A stretch of DNA of 64,000 bases from Acridotheres tristis (GCA_037013685.1 CM072889.1:6395976-6459975), one strand, 5' to 3'; counted from the first letter of the stretch, positions 26,501 to 36,124 are shown. Program-made: numbers and translations. The notes: generated by a model not told the origin, from the sequence alone.

Positions 26501-28394
26501 GAGACATCTATCAGCATCTCTCTCTACCTATGTCCTTCTGTTCAGAAAACACCAAATACTGCCTTAGTGAACACTATGTGAAAGCATTAAGGTGGCTTGC
26601 AGTTTTCTTACTTTTCCATTTGTCTTTTCTGATGAAATATCCTGCTTCTACTCAACCATTTCCACAAGTACCATACTCAGCCTCAAAGTCTCTGAATGCC
26701 TTGCTGTCTGAAAGACTTTAAGTTCTAGACCTGTGGAAAGTGATAAAAAGGTTTTCTATTATCTGCCTCCTTTAGCAGCTCCTTTTTCCCTCATCACTTT
26801 CTATTTAATGTAACTTAACAGATTTACAACTTCTTTCCAAGTTAGGGATAAATTTAATAGATGCAGAAATCATGTCGCTTACATGGCATATGCTCTATAC
26901 CCATTCTCTAAAATAATTTTTCCTATTCCTACTGTCCATGGTTTGTAGTGAGGACAAACACACTCTACTATGCCAGCCAAGTGAGCTCCCACTCTGGGCT
27001 CTTTCTGATGTAATAAAGCAGCACATACAGGAAGAGAAAACTGCAGTTTTCTCAGACAGGGAGTCTCTGAGAAGTTGGTTGCCAGAAAGCACAAAACAAA
27101 AAATAAAGGCAATGTATTTTGCAGATAAGTTTGAAAGAAGTCTGAAAAAGAAAATAGAAAATCTAAGAAGAAGGAACTATGGAATGAAAAACCAAAGAAA
27201 GCAGCAGAAATCAAGAACCTGAAAAAGAGATCTGGGAAGTCAGTATGTTAAACCTAAATTATTTGCTGAATACTTCATATTCTTACAGTATTCTAGATGC
27301 AGTCCAGTCCTGATCATTTCTATTTCTTTGATTCTTTCAATTATTTAATTTCTATGGCTTTTATATTCTTTCTACAAAGCAGGACTTGTTTTATCCTGAG
27401 TTCATCTTTCTCTTTTGTAAGTCACAGCCTCAACCGTGCTTGGTATCTGCTGCAATTAATTATTTTGGTGTTACCAGCACAGCAAAGGACCACCACCCAC
27501 ACCTACCCACCCAGTCTCCTGTGTACTCCATAGGAGTGACAGCAGCCTGAAGCCTTTGGGTGGGATCAAACAGATCAACCAACCCTGTCTTTAAAATAAA
27601 AGAATTTCAGCTATAGATACAGTCTGCAAAGTGAAATCTCAAACTTTATGTCTCTCAAAACAAACTGCAATGAAAACTTAGGATAAAAAGGAAGAAATCT
27701 TGATTATTTCTTCCAATGGTAAAATCTAAGTAGTCTAAAAAACCTAGGCTTTTTTAGTGTATGTCAAACTCCAACAATACAGGCTGCTTGCAACAATGCT
27801 ATTAATATAACCATTCTTATTAGCACATTTTTACCACAGGAAACAAGATGTTATTGTTTCTAATCTCTAACATATTGAATAATATTTTCAACAAGATAAT
27901 TCCAAACACATTTCCTCTTGTAACTGTTTTGTTACATTTCCTACAGATAATGCTAACAAAATTATCTCACTTATTGTTATTACTGTAGCCTCTGGCTTGG
28001 GAGACAAACTCTAATAAAAAGAAAAATTCTGGTTTACGTTTTTTAGTCCTAGCAGAGGTAGCTGTATTTAGCTCGTATTACCAAAGCCCACAGTGGAAAA
28101 GTGACAAAAATCCATAAATTAATCCAACTTCTAAAAAAACCCCCAAACTTCCAAGTGTCAATCACCCCTAGCCTATCACACGGGAAAAAATACCTTCAGC
28201 AATGGTTTTAATGAAGTTATAATTATTCTGGTTTATCTGACTGAAAAATTAGAAGGTCCATGCTGTATTTTAGGGAAAAAAAGAAGAAATAAATTGAATA
28301 ATCACTTGTAAATGGCAGGCTTTCACACTGAGATAGGAAACACGGTGTTTTTACACTACGGTGCATCTGAAACTATGGTGTGATAAGAGAAAAT
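23550..28394. other. intergenic DNA up to the provirus
   Basis: AT-rich. An AT palindrome with arms TTTTCAAA and TTTGAAAA spans about 23650-23697. One exon-like basic frame at 26938-27222 is listed separately. Nothing else is supported. Confidence 0.5.
26938..27222 (+). other. unrecognised basic, exon-like open frame
   Basis: A 94-codon frame ends in a lysine/arginine/glutamine-rich, helix-prone tail (residues about 45-94). The codon choice looks less random than in neighbouring frames. A pyrimidine tract followed by TTTGTAG lies at its start and another acceptor-like TTTTCTCAG lies inside it. I do not recognise the protein, and no partner exon or donor site is evident. It could be a last exon, a dead retrocopy fragment or chance. 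Confidence 0.15.
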
Positions 28395-28400
28395 GGGAAC

Positions 28401-29049
28401 TGACACGGCTCTGGCCCTGAGATGTCCAACTCCTCAGGTTTCAGGCTAGCTCAACAGAGCCGCGCAAGGAGTGGCCTCGCCACAGTGCCCTTCTAGGGTA
28501 CGTGGTCGAGGTGTGTGGTTCAAGACCACAACGAGGGCCGACGGTCGAGGTGAGATAAAGAGGCCAGGAGAGACCCTTTACGGTTCCAAGGAGGGTTTTA
28601 TTAGGTAGGCAGGAACGGGGTCCGAGGTCGGGAGGAGGGAACCGCAAAAGGCGGTTTTACAATGTGTGCAGAGGATTAAATACGGGGGAGGAGCGGAGGG
28701 GAGGTACAATCTTTTGGCCAATCGCGGTATCTTGGGGGTCGGACAAGGGGCGGAGGAGAAATCATCATGGACCAATAGGAAAGGGCAGGGCGGAGCTCAG
28801 GGACCAATAACCAATTAAGGGACGGAATTGCAAGAACTTTCTAGAGAAGGGGCTCGGTCTTGGGGAGGATTGACAGGGGAAGGGGCCGGGTTTTAGGTGA
28901 CAAGCAGGGAAGGTGCTGGAAAGGAGGAGGAACTTGGAAGTGACGGACATGGGGCGAGACAGGGAAGGGACAAACCATTGTGGAAAACGAGGGGGATTAA
29001 CAGAATATAAACTTTTAACAATACAACAATAACACAACGGAATACAACA
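28401..29049 (-). repeat. 3' LTR of the provirus
   Basis: 649 bp, the partner of the LTR at 36571-37220 with the same ends. It directly follows the polypurine tract. It differs from the 5' LTR by about 13%, with few differences in the outer 100 bp of U5 (about 5) and more across R and U3. TATA-like and AATAAA motifs are retained. Confidence 0.95.
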
Positions 29050-29066
29050 TCTCCCCCTTTTCTTTT
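29050..29066 (-). promoter_or_regulatory. polypurine tract
   Basis: The element's strand reads AAAAGAAAAGGGGGAGA immediately before the 3' LTR. This is the plus-strand primer site of reverse transcription and overlaps the env stop by one base. Confidence 0.9.
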
Positions 29067-30427
29067 CAAAGAGCGGTGGAAAAATGAGAGTCCGAATCTG
29101 ATGTAGAATTTTCTTTCCTAAAAGTACCACTCATATCCTCGTAGATGTCACAGTCCGGTTTGAGCGGTACTTCTACATGGTTAGCTTCTGGGCGGGAGGA
29201 GATGCTTTTAAGGATCAGTCTCTTCAGAACAGACACGGCGATACAGACAATAACAATAACTAACACAACGGAAAGAACTGATTTAATAACGGAGGCCAGC
29301 CACTCCGAAAGTCCCCAGCCTTTAAAAATCTTCGCTAGCCAGTCCTCGGATTCCACCTTGATGTTGTTGACCATTTCTTTGATTTGGTTGATCTTTTGGT
29401 GGATGCTGCTGCTCTTGGATGATAAGTTGAAGCAGCAGAGGCCTTCAAAGTCCTCGCAGCCATGGCCATGCGCCAGTAGAAGGAAATCGATAGCCGCTCG
29501 GTTTTGAAGGGTGGCCTGCCTGGTTATTTCCTCGTCTGCTAGGAGGTCGCTAAGGGCTGACGACGTTAAATTGGCTTGTTTCGCCACCCAGCACTCTAGG
29601 CGGCCCAATTCTCCTAGAGCTTTGGCTGCTGCCACCCAAGGTAATAGGATGGAGGCAGCAATCCTTTTAGACTTCGACCAATGGAAAATATCAGAGGTAC
29701 AATTTTCATCCAAATTGTGCAACTCCCTTTTTTGGATGGCCAATGTACGATTTTTAGATTTCCAATTCAAAATTTGGGTGCGGTTAGGTGTGAACAAGGT
29801 GAGTCGCCCAATCGTGCAAGGCCCCCCTATCAGGCGAGAGGGGATGCCAGCCCACGCCCGGTCGCCGCAGATTAAGAAGATCCCCCTGCCTAACTGGCGT
29901 GGTTGTTCTACTGGGGACCCCTCAATCTGGGCAGTGTTGTTGCACCAGGAGGCAGACTGGTACACCAGGTTGGGTTGGATCACCTGAAGGAACGAGGTAG
30001 GGTTTCTCCGACGGAAATGATTTTGAACACAAAAGGGTGCGGGGGCAGAACCAAGAAGCTCCAATTCTTGGGGTTCTTCTGGTGCTTTGGGAAGGTTACT
30101 GGACCATTCCCGCCACAGCCAGAGGGGGTTGACAATGGGTTTACCGGGAAGGGAAGGGTACCAGCCTCGGGCGTTGTAGTCGTTTTGGATCGCGGCTAAT
30201 GTTGTTGGATATTCGTCAGGTTTAAACGGAATCCCCACCAGGCAGGTCGACAAGGGATTTCCTGTTGCCGATGTTGCAAGGCATAGGTGGTCTTGGCGCA
30301 TGGCTTGGGCCAGAGTGACCCATACGTTCTTTTTGGGCTGCGGGACCATCCAGCCATCCGAGGACCGACACAGGTACACCACCGTAATGATGGTGTACCA
30401 TGCGAGAATGGCATAAACCCAGCGCAT
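29066..30427 (-). CDS. env: Env glycoprotein with alpha/gamma-type transmembrane subunit
   Basis: 453 codons from ATG at 30427. A hydrophobic N-terminus (residues 5-20) is a signal peptide. The surface subunit is short (to about 255) and ends in the basic cleavage motif KSKR at 252-255. The fusion peptide-like stretch begins at 256. TM contains the conserved LQNRAAIDFLLLAHG block (307-321) and the CX6CC motif C324...C331-C332. A membrane span lies at about 377-402, followed by a ~50-residue tail. This TM type is that of alpharetroviral and gammaretroviral envelopes, which form a disulfide to SU, and is not the classical betaretroviral type. The stop codon touches the polypurine tract. Upstream neighbours gag-pro-pol are beta-like, so env was acquired by recombination. 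The frame is intact; whether it is expressed is unknown. Confidence 0.93.
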   Translation of the reverse strand: MRWVYAILAWYTIITVVYLCRSSDGWMVPQPKKNVWVTLAQAMRQDHLCLATSATGNPLSTCLVGIPFKPDEYPTTLAAIQNDYNARGWYPSLPGKPIVNPLWLWREWSSNLPKAPEEPQELELLGSAPAPFCVQNHFRRRNPTSFLQVIQPNLVYQSASWCNNTAQIEGSPVEQPRQLGRGIFLICGDRAWAGIPSRLIGGPCTIGRLTLFTPNRTQILNWKSKNRTLAIQKRELHNLDENCTSDIFHWSKSKRIAASILLPWVAAAKALGELGRLECWVAKQANLTSSALSDLLADEEITRQATLQNRAAIDFLLLAHGHGCEDFEGLCCFNLSSKSSSIHQKINQIKEMVNNIKVESEDWLAKIFKGWGLSEWLASVIKSVLSVVLVIVIVCIAVSVLKRLILKSISSRPEANHVEVPLKPDCDIYEDMSGTFRKENSTSDSDSHFSTAL

Positions 30428-30449
30428 GCTGGGGCTCCGGGTGACCAGC

Positions 30450-30475
30450 CAAGACTAGAAAAAACAAAATAGGAG
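30450..30475 (-). promoter_or_regulatory. candidate env splice acceptor
   Basis: On the minus strand a pyrimidine tract (CCTCTCC...TTTTGTTTTTTCTAG) ends with AG at 30456-30455, 27 bases before the env ATG and after the pol stop. This position fits a singly spliced env message. Confidence 0.6.
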
Positions 30476-30479
30476 AGGG

Positions 30480-33245
30480 TTAACAAAACAGTTCAATTAC
30501 ATTTAACGGAAAATTGTCAAAAAGGGGATTACCCCGACCACAAGGGGAGTCCAGGTATGGACCGGAGGGACGGCGGCGACGACGCAGCGCGGCATACTGG
30601 ACGTCTCTGGAGGTTGGCTCAGATGGACACACCTTGCCTGCTGTGTACGGCCGAACCCATCTCTGAGGGACCCACCTCAGACCTGAGGGCGTGGACACAC
30701 AAGCATGTCCCCGTCCCCAGGTAACCAACTCATGCGGGCCCTCTACCTGACCGGTCTCCGGGTTTCTCACCATTACGGGAGGGTGTTTCCTCAATCGTAA
30801 TGGGGAAGCGTTCGCAAAATGCCTCACAATGGGAGGACTTAATACTTCGAAGGAGCAGTTTAGGAAGTTGATGGTAAAAAGGGCGCGGTGTAATTTAGTG
30901 TGTGGAGTGTCGAATTGAGTGTCGCCCTGTTGCTGCTCCAGGACTCGTTTGAGCGTCTGGTGGGCATGCTCAACCATGCCCTGACCTGTAGGGGAATGCG
31001 GGATGCCAGTTTTATGTTTGATTCCCCACTTCTGCAGGAACTCCTTAAAGGCCGTGGAAGTATACGCCGGGCCATTGTCCGACTTGACTTCCCTTGGGAT
31101 TCCCAACACAGAGAAGGCCTGCATTAGATGTTTCCTGACGTCCTTGGCCTTCTCTCCTGTGTGGGCAGAAGCGAAGACTGCCCCGGAGAAGGTGTCTATA
31201 CTAACATGTACGTATTTGAGCCTACCGAACTGAGGGACATGGGTGACATCCATTTGCCACAGCTCGCAGCTCTCCAGGCCTCTGGGATTGACTCCAGAGC
31301 TCACAGTTGGAACACCGAGCTTCTGGCAGTCGGGACATGTGGCCACAATGTCCCTGGCTTGATCACGGCTCAGATGGAATTGCCGTACAAGCCCAGGGGC
31401 ATTCTGATGGAATCGCTTGTGACTCAGCTTGGCCTGTTGGTAAACATCAGGTACATTCGCCATGCTAGCTGGCGCGGCCAGGGCGTCTGCTCTTTCATTG
31501 CCCTCTGCAATGAAGCCGGGCAGATCTGTGTGTGATCTCACATGCATGACGTAGTACGGATGCTCTCGGTGGGAGACAGCGTAAATGAGTTTCGAGAGCA
31601 GTCGATGGAGGTTGGGATTTGAAACTTCCTTCAACACTGCATTCTCTGCTCGGGACACTACACCAGCTACATAAGCCGAATCAGTGACCAAATTGAGTGG
31701 CTCTGAGGACCTCTCAAAGGCTCTGACAACAGCATCCAACTCAGCTATTTGAGGGGAACCCTCAACTATCTTAACTTCTGCCTCCCACTGCTGAGTTTGG
31801 GGGTTCTTCCAAGTCATCACTGACTTGCGAGAAGCCCCGGATGCGTCCGTGAAGACTGTCAAAGCCTTGAGCGGCACTCGGCTCAATTTTTCCTTGGGGA
31901 TCAAATTGAAATTTGAGTTGAATAATTTATGTCTTTGATGATGCACGGATGTTTGTCCAGTGTAGCTGTCGAGAGCAAAGAGGAGAGTTTCATTCTCCCG
32001 GAGCAAATGCTCTAGGGCCTCCTTAGTCAGCTTGCCCGATGACAAGGCAAGTGGTACCCGTATGCAAGCGAAATCACAACCCGCCAACTCCCGTAGGCGG
32101 GTCCTGGCCTTCCTGATGAGCTGAGCCATCAGCTCCTGTGGCTTAGTAATACTTTTGGACCTTTGATGGCTGAGGAACACCCACTCTATAATCAAGAGGG
32201 GGTCCTTCTGGTCCTGGTCCCACTGATAAATCAGGCCGTGGAGGTGCGGCAATCGTCCTAAAATAATTAATTCAAAGGGCAAGTTCGGTAGGTAGCGATG
32301 GGCCTGTCTGGACCCCATCGCCCTCTCCACCTTCTCCAAAGCAACCTTGGCCTCTGGGGTCAGTACCCTAGGGGAAAGTAACTCATCTCCCCCTTTCAAT
32401 AGATTGAAAAGGGGGGCTAGGTCGTCGGTGGTAAGTCCTAGCCAGGGCCTGACCCAATTTAAGGATCCACACAGTTGGTGGAAATCCGCAAGGGTTTTTG
32501 GCTTGGTGTTAATAGCCAACTTTTGTGGGACAATTGTCCTGTTGGTAATTTGGAGCCCAAGATATTTCCACGGGGGCATCCTCTGAACTTTCTCCTTCTG
32601 GAGTTCAAACCCTGCAGAAATCAAAACTTCGATGACTAGGTCAAGGACATGCTGCAGTAAGTCGTCCGTGGGGGCACAAATTAGCACATCATCCATGTAA
32701 TGTAGGATGACGGCCTCCTCCGCCTTGGCACGGACGGGAGACAACAATGAAGACACATACCATTGACAAATACTGGGGCTGTTTTTCATACCCTGAGGCA
32801 GTACTCGCCAATGGTAGCGCTTCATTGGGGCTTCTCGGTTGATGGATGGAACCGAGAAGGCAAACCGTGGTGCATCTTCGGGGTCGAGTGGAATTTGGAA
32901 AAAACAATCTTTTATATCTATCACAGCCAGATTCCAATTTTGCGGCAGCATTGAGGGTGAGGGCATACCCGGTTGCAGGGACCCCATGTCTTCAATTGTT
33001 TTGTTGATTTCACGAAGGTCGTGGAGGAGCCGCCACTTGTCCTTCCCCGGCTTTTTGATGACAAACACGGGAGAATTCCAAGGGCTAAATGATGGTTCGA
33101 TGTTTCCTTTTGCTAACTGCTCTTCCACGAGTTCGTTGAGCGCCTTTAATTTTTGTTTGTTGAGCGGCCACTGATCTACCCATACTGGTTCATCAGATAG
33201 CCAATTTAATTTCTGGATAGGGCGCTCCACAGTGGCCGCTAGCAA
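30480..33245 (-). CDS. pol: Pol: reverse transcriptase, RNase H and integrase
   Basis: 921 codons without a stop. The frame begins at a TTG, because it is entered by frameshifting from pro and not by initiation. RT: catalytic Asp near residue 110 (VIDIKD) and YMDD at 183-186. RNase H: acidic residues D467 (FTDASG), E502, D522 and D587. Integrase: zinc-binding H609-H613-C637-C640, then catalytic D666, D723 and E759, the last pair separated by exactly 35 residues. The C-terminus has the WGRG...W.P..WVRP core typical of betaretroviral integrases, then a short basic tail. All key residues are present, so no inactivating change is visible. The stop lies about 25 bases before the env splice acceptor. 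Confidence 0.95.
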   Translation of the reverse strand: MLAATVERPIQKLNWLSDEPVWVDQWPLNKQKLKALNELVEEQLAKGNIEPSFSPWNSPVFVIKKPGKDKWRLLHDLREINKTIEDMGSLQPGMPSPSMLPQNWNLAVIDIKDCFFQIPLDPEDAPRFAFSVPSINREAPMKRYHWRVLPQGMKNSPSICQWYVSSLLSPVRAKAEEAVILHYMDDVLICAPTDDLLQHVLDLVIEVLISAGFELQKEKVQRMPPWKYLGLQITNRTIVPQKLAINTKPKTLADFHQLCGSLNWVRPWLGLTTDDLAPLFNLLKGGDELLSPRVLTPEAKVALEKVERAMGSRQAHRYLPNLPFELIILGRLPHLHGLIYQWDQDQKDPLLIIEWVFLSHQRSKSITKPQELMAQLIRKARTRLRELAGCDFACIRVPLALSSGKLTKEALEHLLRENETLLFALDSYTGQTSVHHQRHKLFNSNFNLIPKEKLSRVPLKALTVFTDASGASRKSVMTWKNPQTQQWEAEVKIVEGSPQIAELDAVVRAFERSSEPLNLVTDSAYVAGVVSRAENAVLKEVSNPNLHRLLSKLIYAVSHREHPYYVMHVRSHTDLPGFIAEGNERADALAAPASMANVPDVYQQAKLSHKRFHQNAPGLVRQFHLSRDQARDIVATCPDCQKLGVPTVSSGVNPRGLESCELWQMDVTHVPQFGRLKYVHVSIDTFSGAVFASAHTGEKAKDVRKHLMQAFSVLGIPREVKSDNGPAYTSTAFKEFLQKWGIKHKTGIPHSPTGQGMVEHAHQTLKRVLEQQQGDTQFDTPHTKLHRALFTINFLNCSFEVLSPPIVRHFANASPLRLRKHPPVMVRNPETGQVEGPHELVTWGRGHACVSTPSGLRWVPQRWVRPYTAGKVCPSEPTSRDVQYAALRRRRRPSGPYLDSPCGRGNPLFDNFPLNVIELFC

Positions 33246-34033
33246 AAATCCCGTGGGGTTTTCGGGATTTCAATTCTAACACCCCATTGAGACATGGCGT
33301 CCCTGCCCCACAGGGGTGCTTTATAGTCCATCACAAAGGGACGGACATTTGCCACCTTTCCTTCAGGACCCTCAATTGTAATAACACTTTTAGACTGCCT
33401 CGCCAATTGGGCCCCCCCGACTCCTTGAATTTTACCAGTCACGGGTTGCAATTCCCAATGTGACGGCCAGATATTCTCTGGAATAATGGTCACATCAGCT
33501 CCCGTATCAAAGAGTCCTTTGAGGCGCATATAATCGTCACCTCGCCGGAGTCCGCATACAATGGTTGGTTTGTTTTCGCCAACTACTTCTGCCCAATGGA
33601 CACAGGGATCAGCCAGCTTAGCCCCGATGTTGTTAGGGATCAGGATCGCCTGTGCTATAGGCTGTTGCTTGGGCAAGAAGAATGGCGGTTGTATGCATCG
33701 TGCCAATAGAAAGAAACCGTCCGGACACAAAGGTTGTGTCTGCGGAACGATTTCAATCTCCGGAGGGGTACACTTTGTATCCCCAAGTACGACACACGTG
33801 CAGTCGAGTCCGGCGAACAAACCCGGAGATGTGGGTCGCACCGACACTAGCTGCCAATCAGTAGTCTCAAAAAAGGTGTTGTCCGTCAGAGCCAAGCTCA
33901 GGGGTGGATGTGGAGTCCACTCCTTAGCCGCGTGTTGTGTCTGATAAGTGTCTATGTTGGTGTCATTGTCGCGTCCGGTGTTATTATAGGTGATAGGTTT
34001 GGTGTCCCCCCCCGATCTCCCTTGTGGCCCGCC
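33239..34033 (-). CDS. pro: Pro: retroviral aspartic protease with a shortened dUTPase-like N-terminus
   Basis: The open frame runs from after the second stop of the gag frame to TAG at 33241-33239. The usable start is through ribosomal frameshifting, not an ATG (the first recognisable domain begins near 33895). The protease active site DTGAD is encoded at about 33508-33494, followed by a flap region rich in Gly and the 'GRD' segment near the C-terminus. Upstream, an AGLD motif and a 'PIAQAIL' segment resemble the beginning and end of a betaretroviral dUTPase, but only some 65 residues separate them, too few for a working enzyme. The frame is the same as gag's, behind two TGA codons. A G8 run at 34013-34006 is a plausible -1 shift site. 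Protease function: maturation cleavage of Gag and Gag-Pol. Confidence 0.85.
   Translation of the reverse strand, partial: GGPQGRSGGDTKPITYNNTGRDNDTNIDTYQTQHAAKEWTPHPPLSLALTDNTFFETTDWQLVSVRPTSPGLFAGLDCTCVVLGDTKCTPPEIEIVPQTQPLCPDGFFLLARCIQPPFFLPKQQPIAQAILIPNNIGAKLADPCVHWAEVVGENKPTIVCGLRRGDDYMRLKGLFDTGADVTIIPENIWPSHWELQPVTGKIQGVGGAQLARQSKSVITIEGPEGKVANVRPFVMDYKAPLWGRDAMSQWGVRIEIPKTPRDFC
33245..33251 (-). promoter_or_regulatory. candidate pro-pol -1 frameshift site
   Basis: G GAT TTT lies just before the pro TAG stop. Slipping by -1 enters the long pol frame. The heptamer resembles the GGAUUUA-type site known at betaretroviral pro-pol junctions. Confidence 0.6.
34006..34013 (-). promoter_or_regulatory. 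candidate gag-pro slippery run (G8)
   Basis: Eight G in a row. Read from the open frame that starts after the A10 run, it offers a G GGG GGG heptamer that would shift ribosomes by -1 into the pro frame. Structure downstream was not evaluated. Confidence 0.45.
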
Positions 34034-34045
34034 TCATTTATGTTT

Positions 34046-36124
34046 TCACGCGAGGCGGGCTCGCGCTCCCCGGTTAGTTTTTTTTTTCAGTTGGTTTTGT
34101 TCCCCGGAATCTCCGCCCCGGAGTCCGTTGTTGGGGATTTTCCTTTGAGGACAAACCCGCGCGACATGCCCGATCTTATCGCAAATAAAGCAACGAACTG
34201 GGAGATTCGATGCGGTGGCTGGAAACGCGGTTGTCCTCCCTCCTCCTCTGGTGGTGGTTAAGGGCGCTGTGATGACCGCCTTCTTCGCGCACGCTTCAAC
34301 CATGGTTCTTAGGTTTGGCTCGGGATAGAGAGGCAGAGACGTTATAATATGTTTACACACATCATTTGCATTTGCTTTTACAGCTTCTATTAATATTTCC
34401 TCCAGAGCCTCTGGGCTCTTAACTTGTCTCTCCGCTTGATGTTTCAGCCTCTCTACAAACTCTATAAAGGGTTCCGCCGGCCCCTGTTTCATGGTCAAGT
34501 AATTTATCTGGGGCTCGGTGGTAGGCATTCTCATGAATGCCTTCTCGGCAGCAGACTGGATTTTTAAAAGCACAGGCTTCGGAATTTTTTCTGCCTGCGC
34601 CTCCGCCCGGGACCAATCCCCTTCGCCGCACAAATGATCTAAAGTCATTGGTTTTTGATCTGCGTCAACCGCGCATTCAGGATTTTGCAATAACTCGGGT
34701 AGGAGTTCCCCTAGCATCCTTTTCCATGTGTCCTCCCAAAGCCCATATTCCATGGACAGGAGGAGACATTTAAATAAACTTTTCAGGTCACTAGGGACAA
34801 GGATGTTGGAGGAAAAGGTGGCTTCTAATAGCCCCTTAAAGTATTCACTTTTCCTCCCGAACTCCTTTTGAGCTTTGCAAAGCTCCTTTTTGTGGGAGTA
34901 TTCGAATGGCCGCCAATTAGGAATACCCCTTTGTCTAGAGTAAATAACTGGTGCGGCTGTAAGGGTGATCTCCGGTTCCAGGTTCTGGGCCCCGGGCCTG
35001 TCACTTCCGGGTTCCACCCCGTGGGAACCGGAAGGAGGGGCGTGGGAACCGGAAGCTGGAAGCGGGTAGGCGGGACCGCTAGCCGAGGAGGAGCCGGAAC
35101 ACCGGCAACATTCATGGGAATGGGCGGAACTCCCAGAACCATGAGATGGAGGAGGGTCACGAGGCGGGAGAGGGGGAGGAGATCGGGGAGGAGCGGTCGG
35201 GATAGGGACTTCCCCCCAGTGGGAATGTTTTAGGGCAGGGCTAAAGGAGGGGCTAGGGAAGGGAGGAGGGAAGAGGAAGGGGTTGGCATAAGGGTTAGGG
35301 GGCGGAGCCACAACCGGAGGGGGAGGGAACAGGTCTTGGAAGAAGGGGTTCTGGGAAGAAGAAGGACCCGGGACACTAGGAGCCGGCCACGCCACGTGGC
35401 CGGCGCCATCTTGTGCCTCGGAGTCCGGGGAACCATTTTGTGGCTCCGGGGAACAGATTTGGAACCTTACAGATTTAGGGGTTCGGGGGGTGGATAACGT
35501 GGGGGAAGGTTTCGGGGTAGGATTACGGGTTTTACAGCTTTTTAACACAGGTTTCGGGGTCGAAACAGGGGTAGAACCGGGGACAGAACTCTGGGATACT
35601 AAACTGTGGGTAGAGGGGTTCGGTGAAGGCTCCCTGACAGCAGGGCCCTTGCCGCCAGGGCTAGGGTGTCTGGGGGACCGAGAGGGGCCAGGCGAGCGAC
35701 GGCCAGATCCCCCAGCCGGGCTCGCCTGCGGCCGCTGCCGTGCTGCCCGTCCCGAGTCCTCCGACCCCAGGGAAGAGGGAGTGGGACGAGGGTAAGGAGG
35801 AGGGGGTGCAACTGGGGAAAACTGAGGTGGCTTGCTCTCTCTCCCCCCTTTTTCTTTAACTATCGATTTTATCTGGATAAACAGAGTGTAGAATTTGTCC
35901 ACTGAGGTGTCACCCTGCCGACTCAACGCCAGTAGGCGTTGGCCGACTTTCTCCCAAAACTTCACCTTTTCCATGTGCTGGGGTGACACCCCGGGGAATT
36001 GAAAGGCAAGCCACCTAATAAACGATTTTAACAACCCCTTAGAAAACTTAACTTTCCCACCCTCCAGGGTACCCACAACTTGGACAAACATCTCCCGCTG
36101 GGATGCTGACAACTTAGCGCCCAT
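34046..36124 (-). CDS. gag: Gag polyprotein (ERVK/beta-like)
   Basis: 692 codons from an ATG at 36124. The N-terminus MGAKLS is a myristoylation-type signal for membrane targeting of matrix. A PPPPY late-domain motif at residues 107-111 would recruit NEDD4-family ligases for budding. Residues about 100-390 form an unusually long Pro/Ser-rich linker. Capsid follows (about 390-625), with the major homology region near 546-560 (QG..E....F...L pattern). One CCHC zinc knuckle lies at 645-658 (C645, C648, H653, C658); many betaretroviruses have two. The frame closes at TGA 34048-34046, just after a run of ten A. A second in-frame TGA and then the pro frame follow, so the C-terminus may be shortened by a one-base change in that run. 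Function is known from the family. Confidence 0.93.
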   Translation of the reverse strand: MGAKLSASQREMFVQVVGTLEGGKVKFSKGLLKSFIRWLAFQFPGVSPQHMEKVKFWEKVGQRLLALSRQGDTSVDKFYTLFIQIKSIVKEKGGRESKPPQFSPVAPPPPYPRPTPSSLGSEDSGRAARQRPQASPAGGSGRRSPGPSRSPRHPSPGGKGPAVREPSPNPSTHSLVSQSSVPGSTPVSTPKPVLKSCKTRNPTPKPSPTLSTPRTPKSVRFQICSPEPQNGSPDSEAQDGAGHVAWPAPSVPGPSSSQNPFFQDLFPPPPVVAPPPNPYANPFLFPPPFPSPSFSPALKHSHWGEVPIPTAPPRSPPPLPPRDPPPSHGSGSSAHSHECCRCSGSSSASGPAYPLPASGSHAPPSGSHGVEPGSDRPGAQNLEPEITLTAAPVIYSRQRGIPNWRPFEYSHKKELCKAQKEFGRKSEYFKGLLEATFSSNILVPSDLKSLFKCLLLSMEYGLWEDTWKRMLGELLPELLQNPECAVDADQKPMTLDHLCGEGDWSRAEAQAEKIPKPVLLKIQSAAEKAFMRMPTTEPQINYLTMKQGPAEPFIEFVERLKHQAERQVKSPEALEEILIEAVKANANDVCKHIITSLPLYPEPNLRTMVEACAKKAVITAPLTTTRGGGRTTAFPATASNLPVRCFICDKIGHVARVCPQRKIPNNGLRGGDSGEQNQLKKKTNRGARARLA

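Noticed and set aside
29145..29987. Plus-strand frames opposite env (120 and 158 codons)
   Set aside because: They are shadows of the minus-strand env gene.
33895..33895. Independent start codon for pro
   Set aside because: The codon is TTG and the frame stays open upstream. Retroviral pro is normally made by frameshifting or readthrough.
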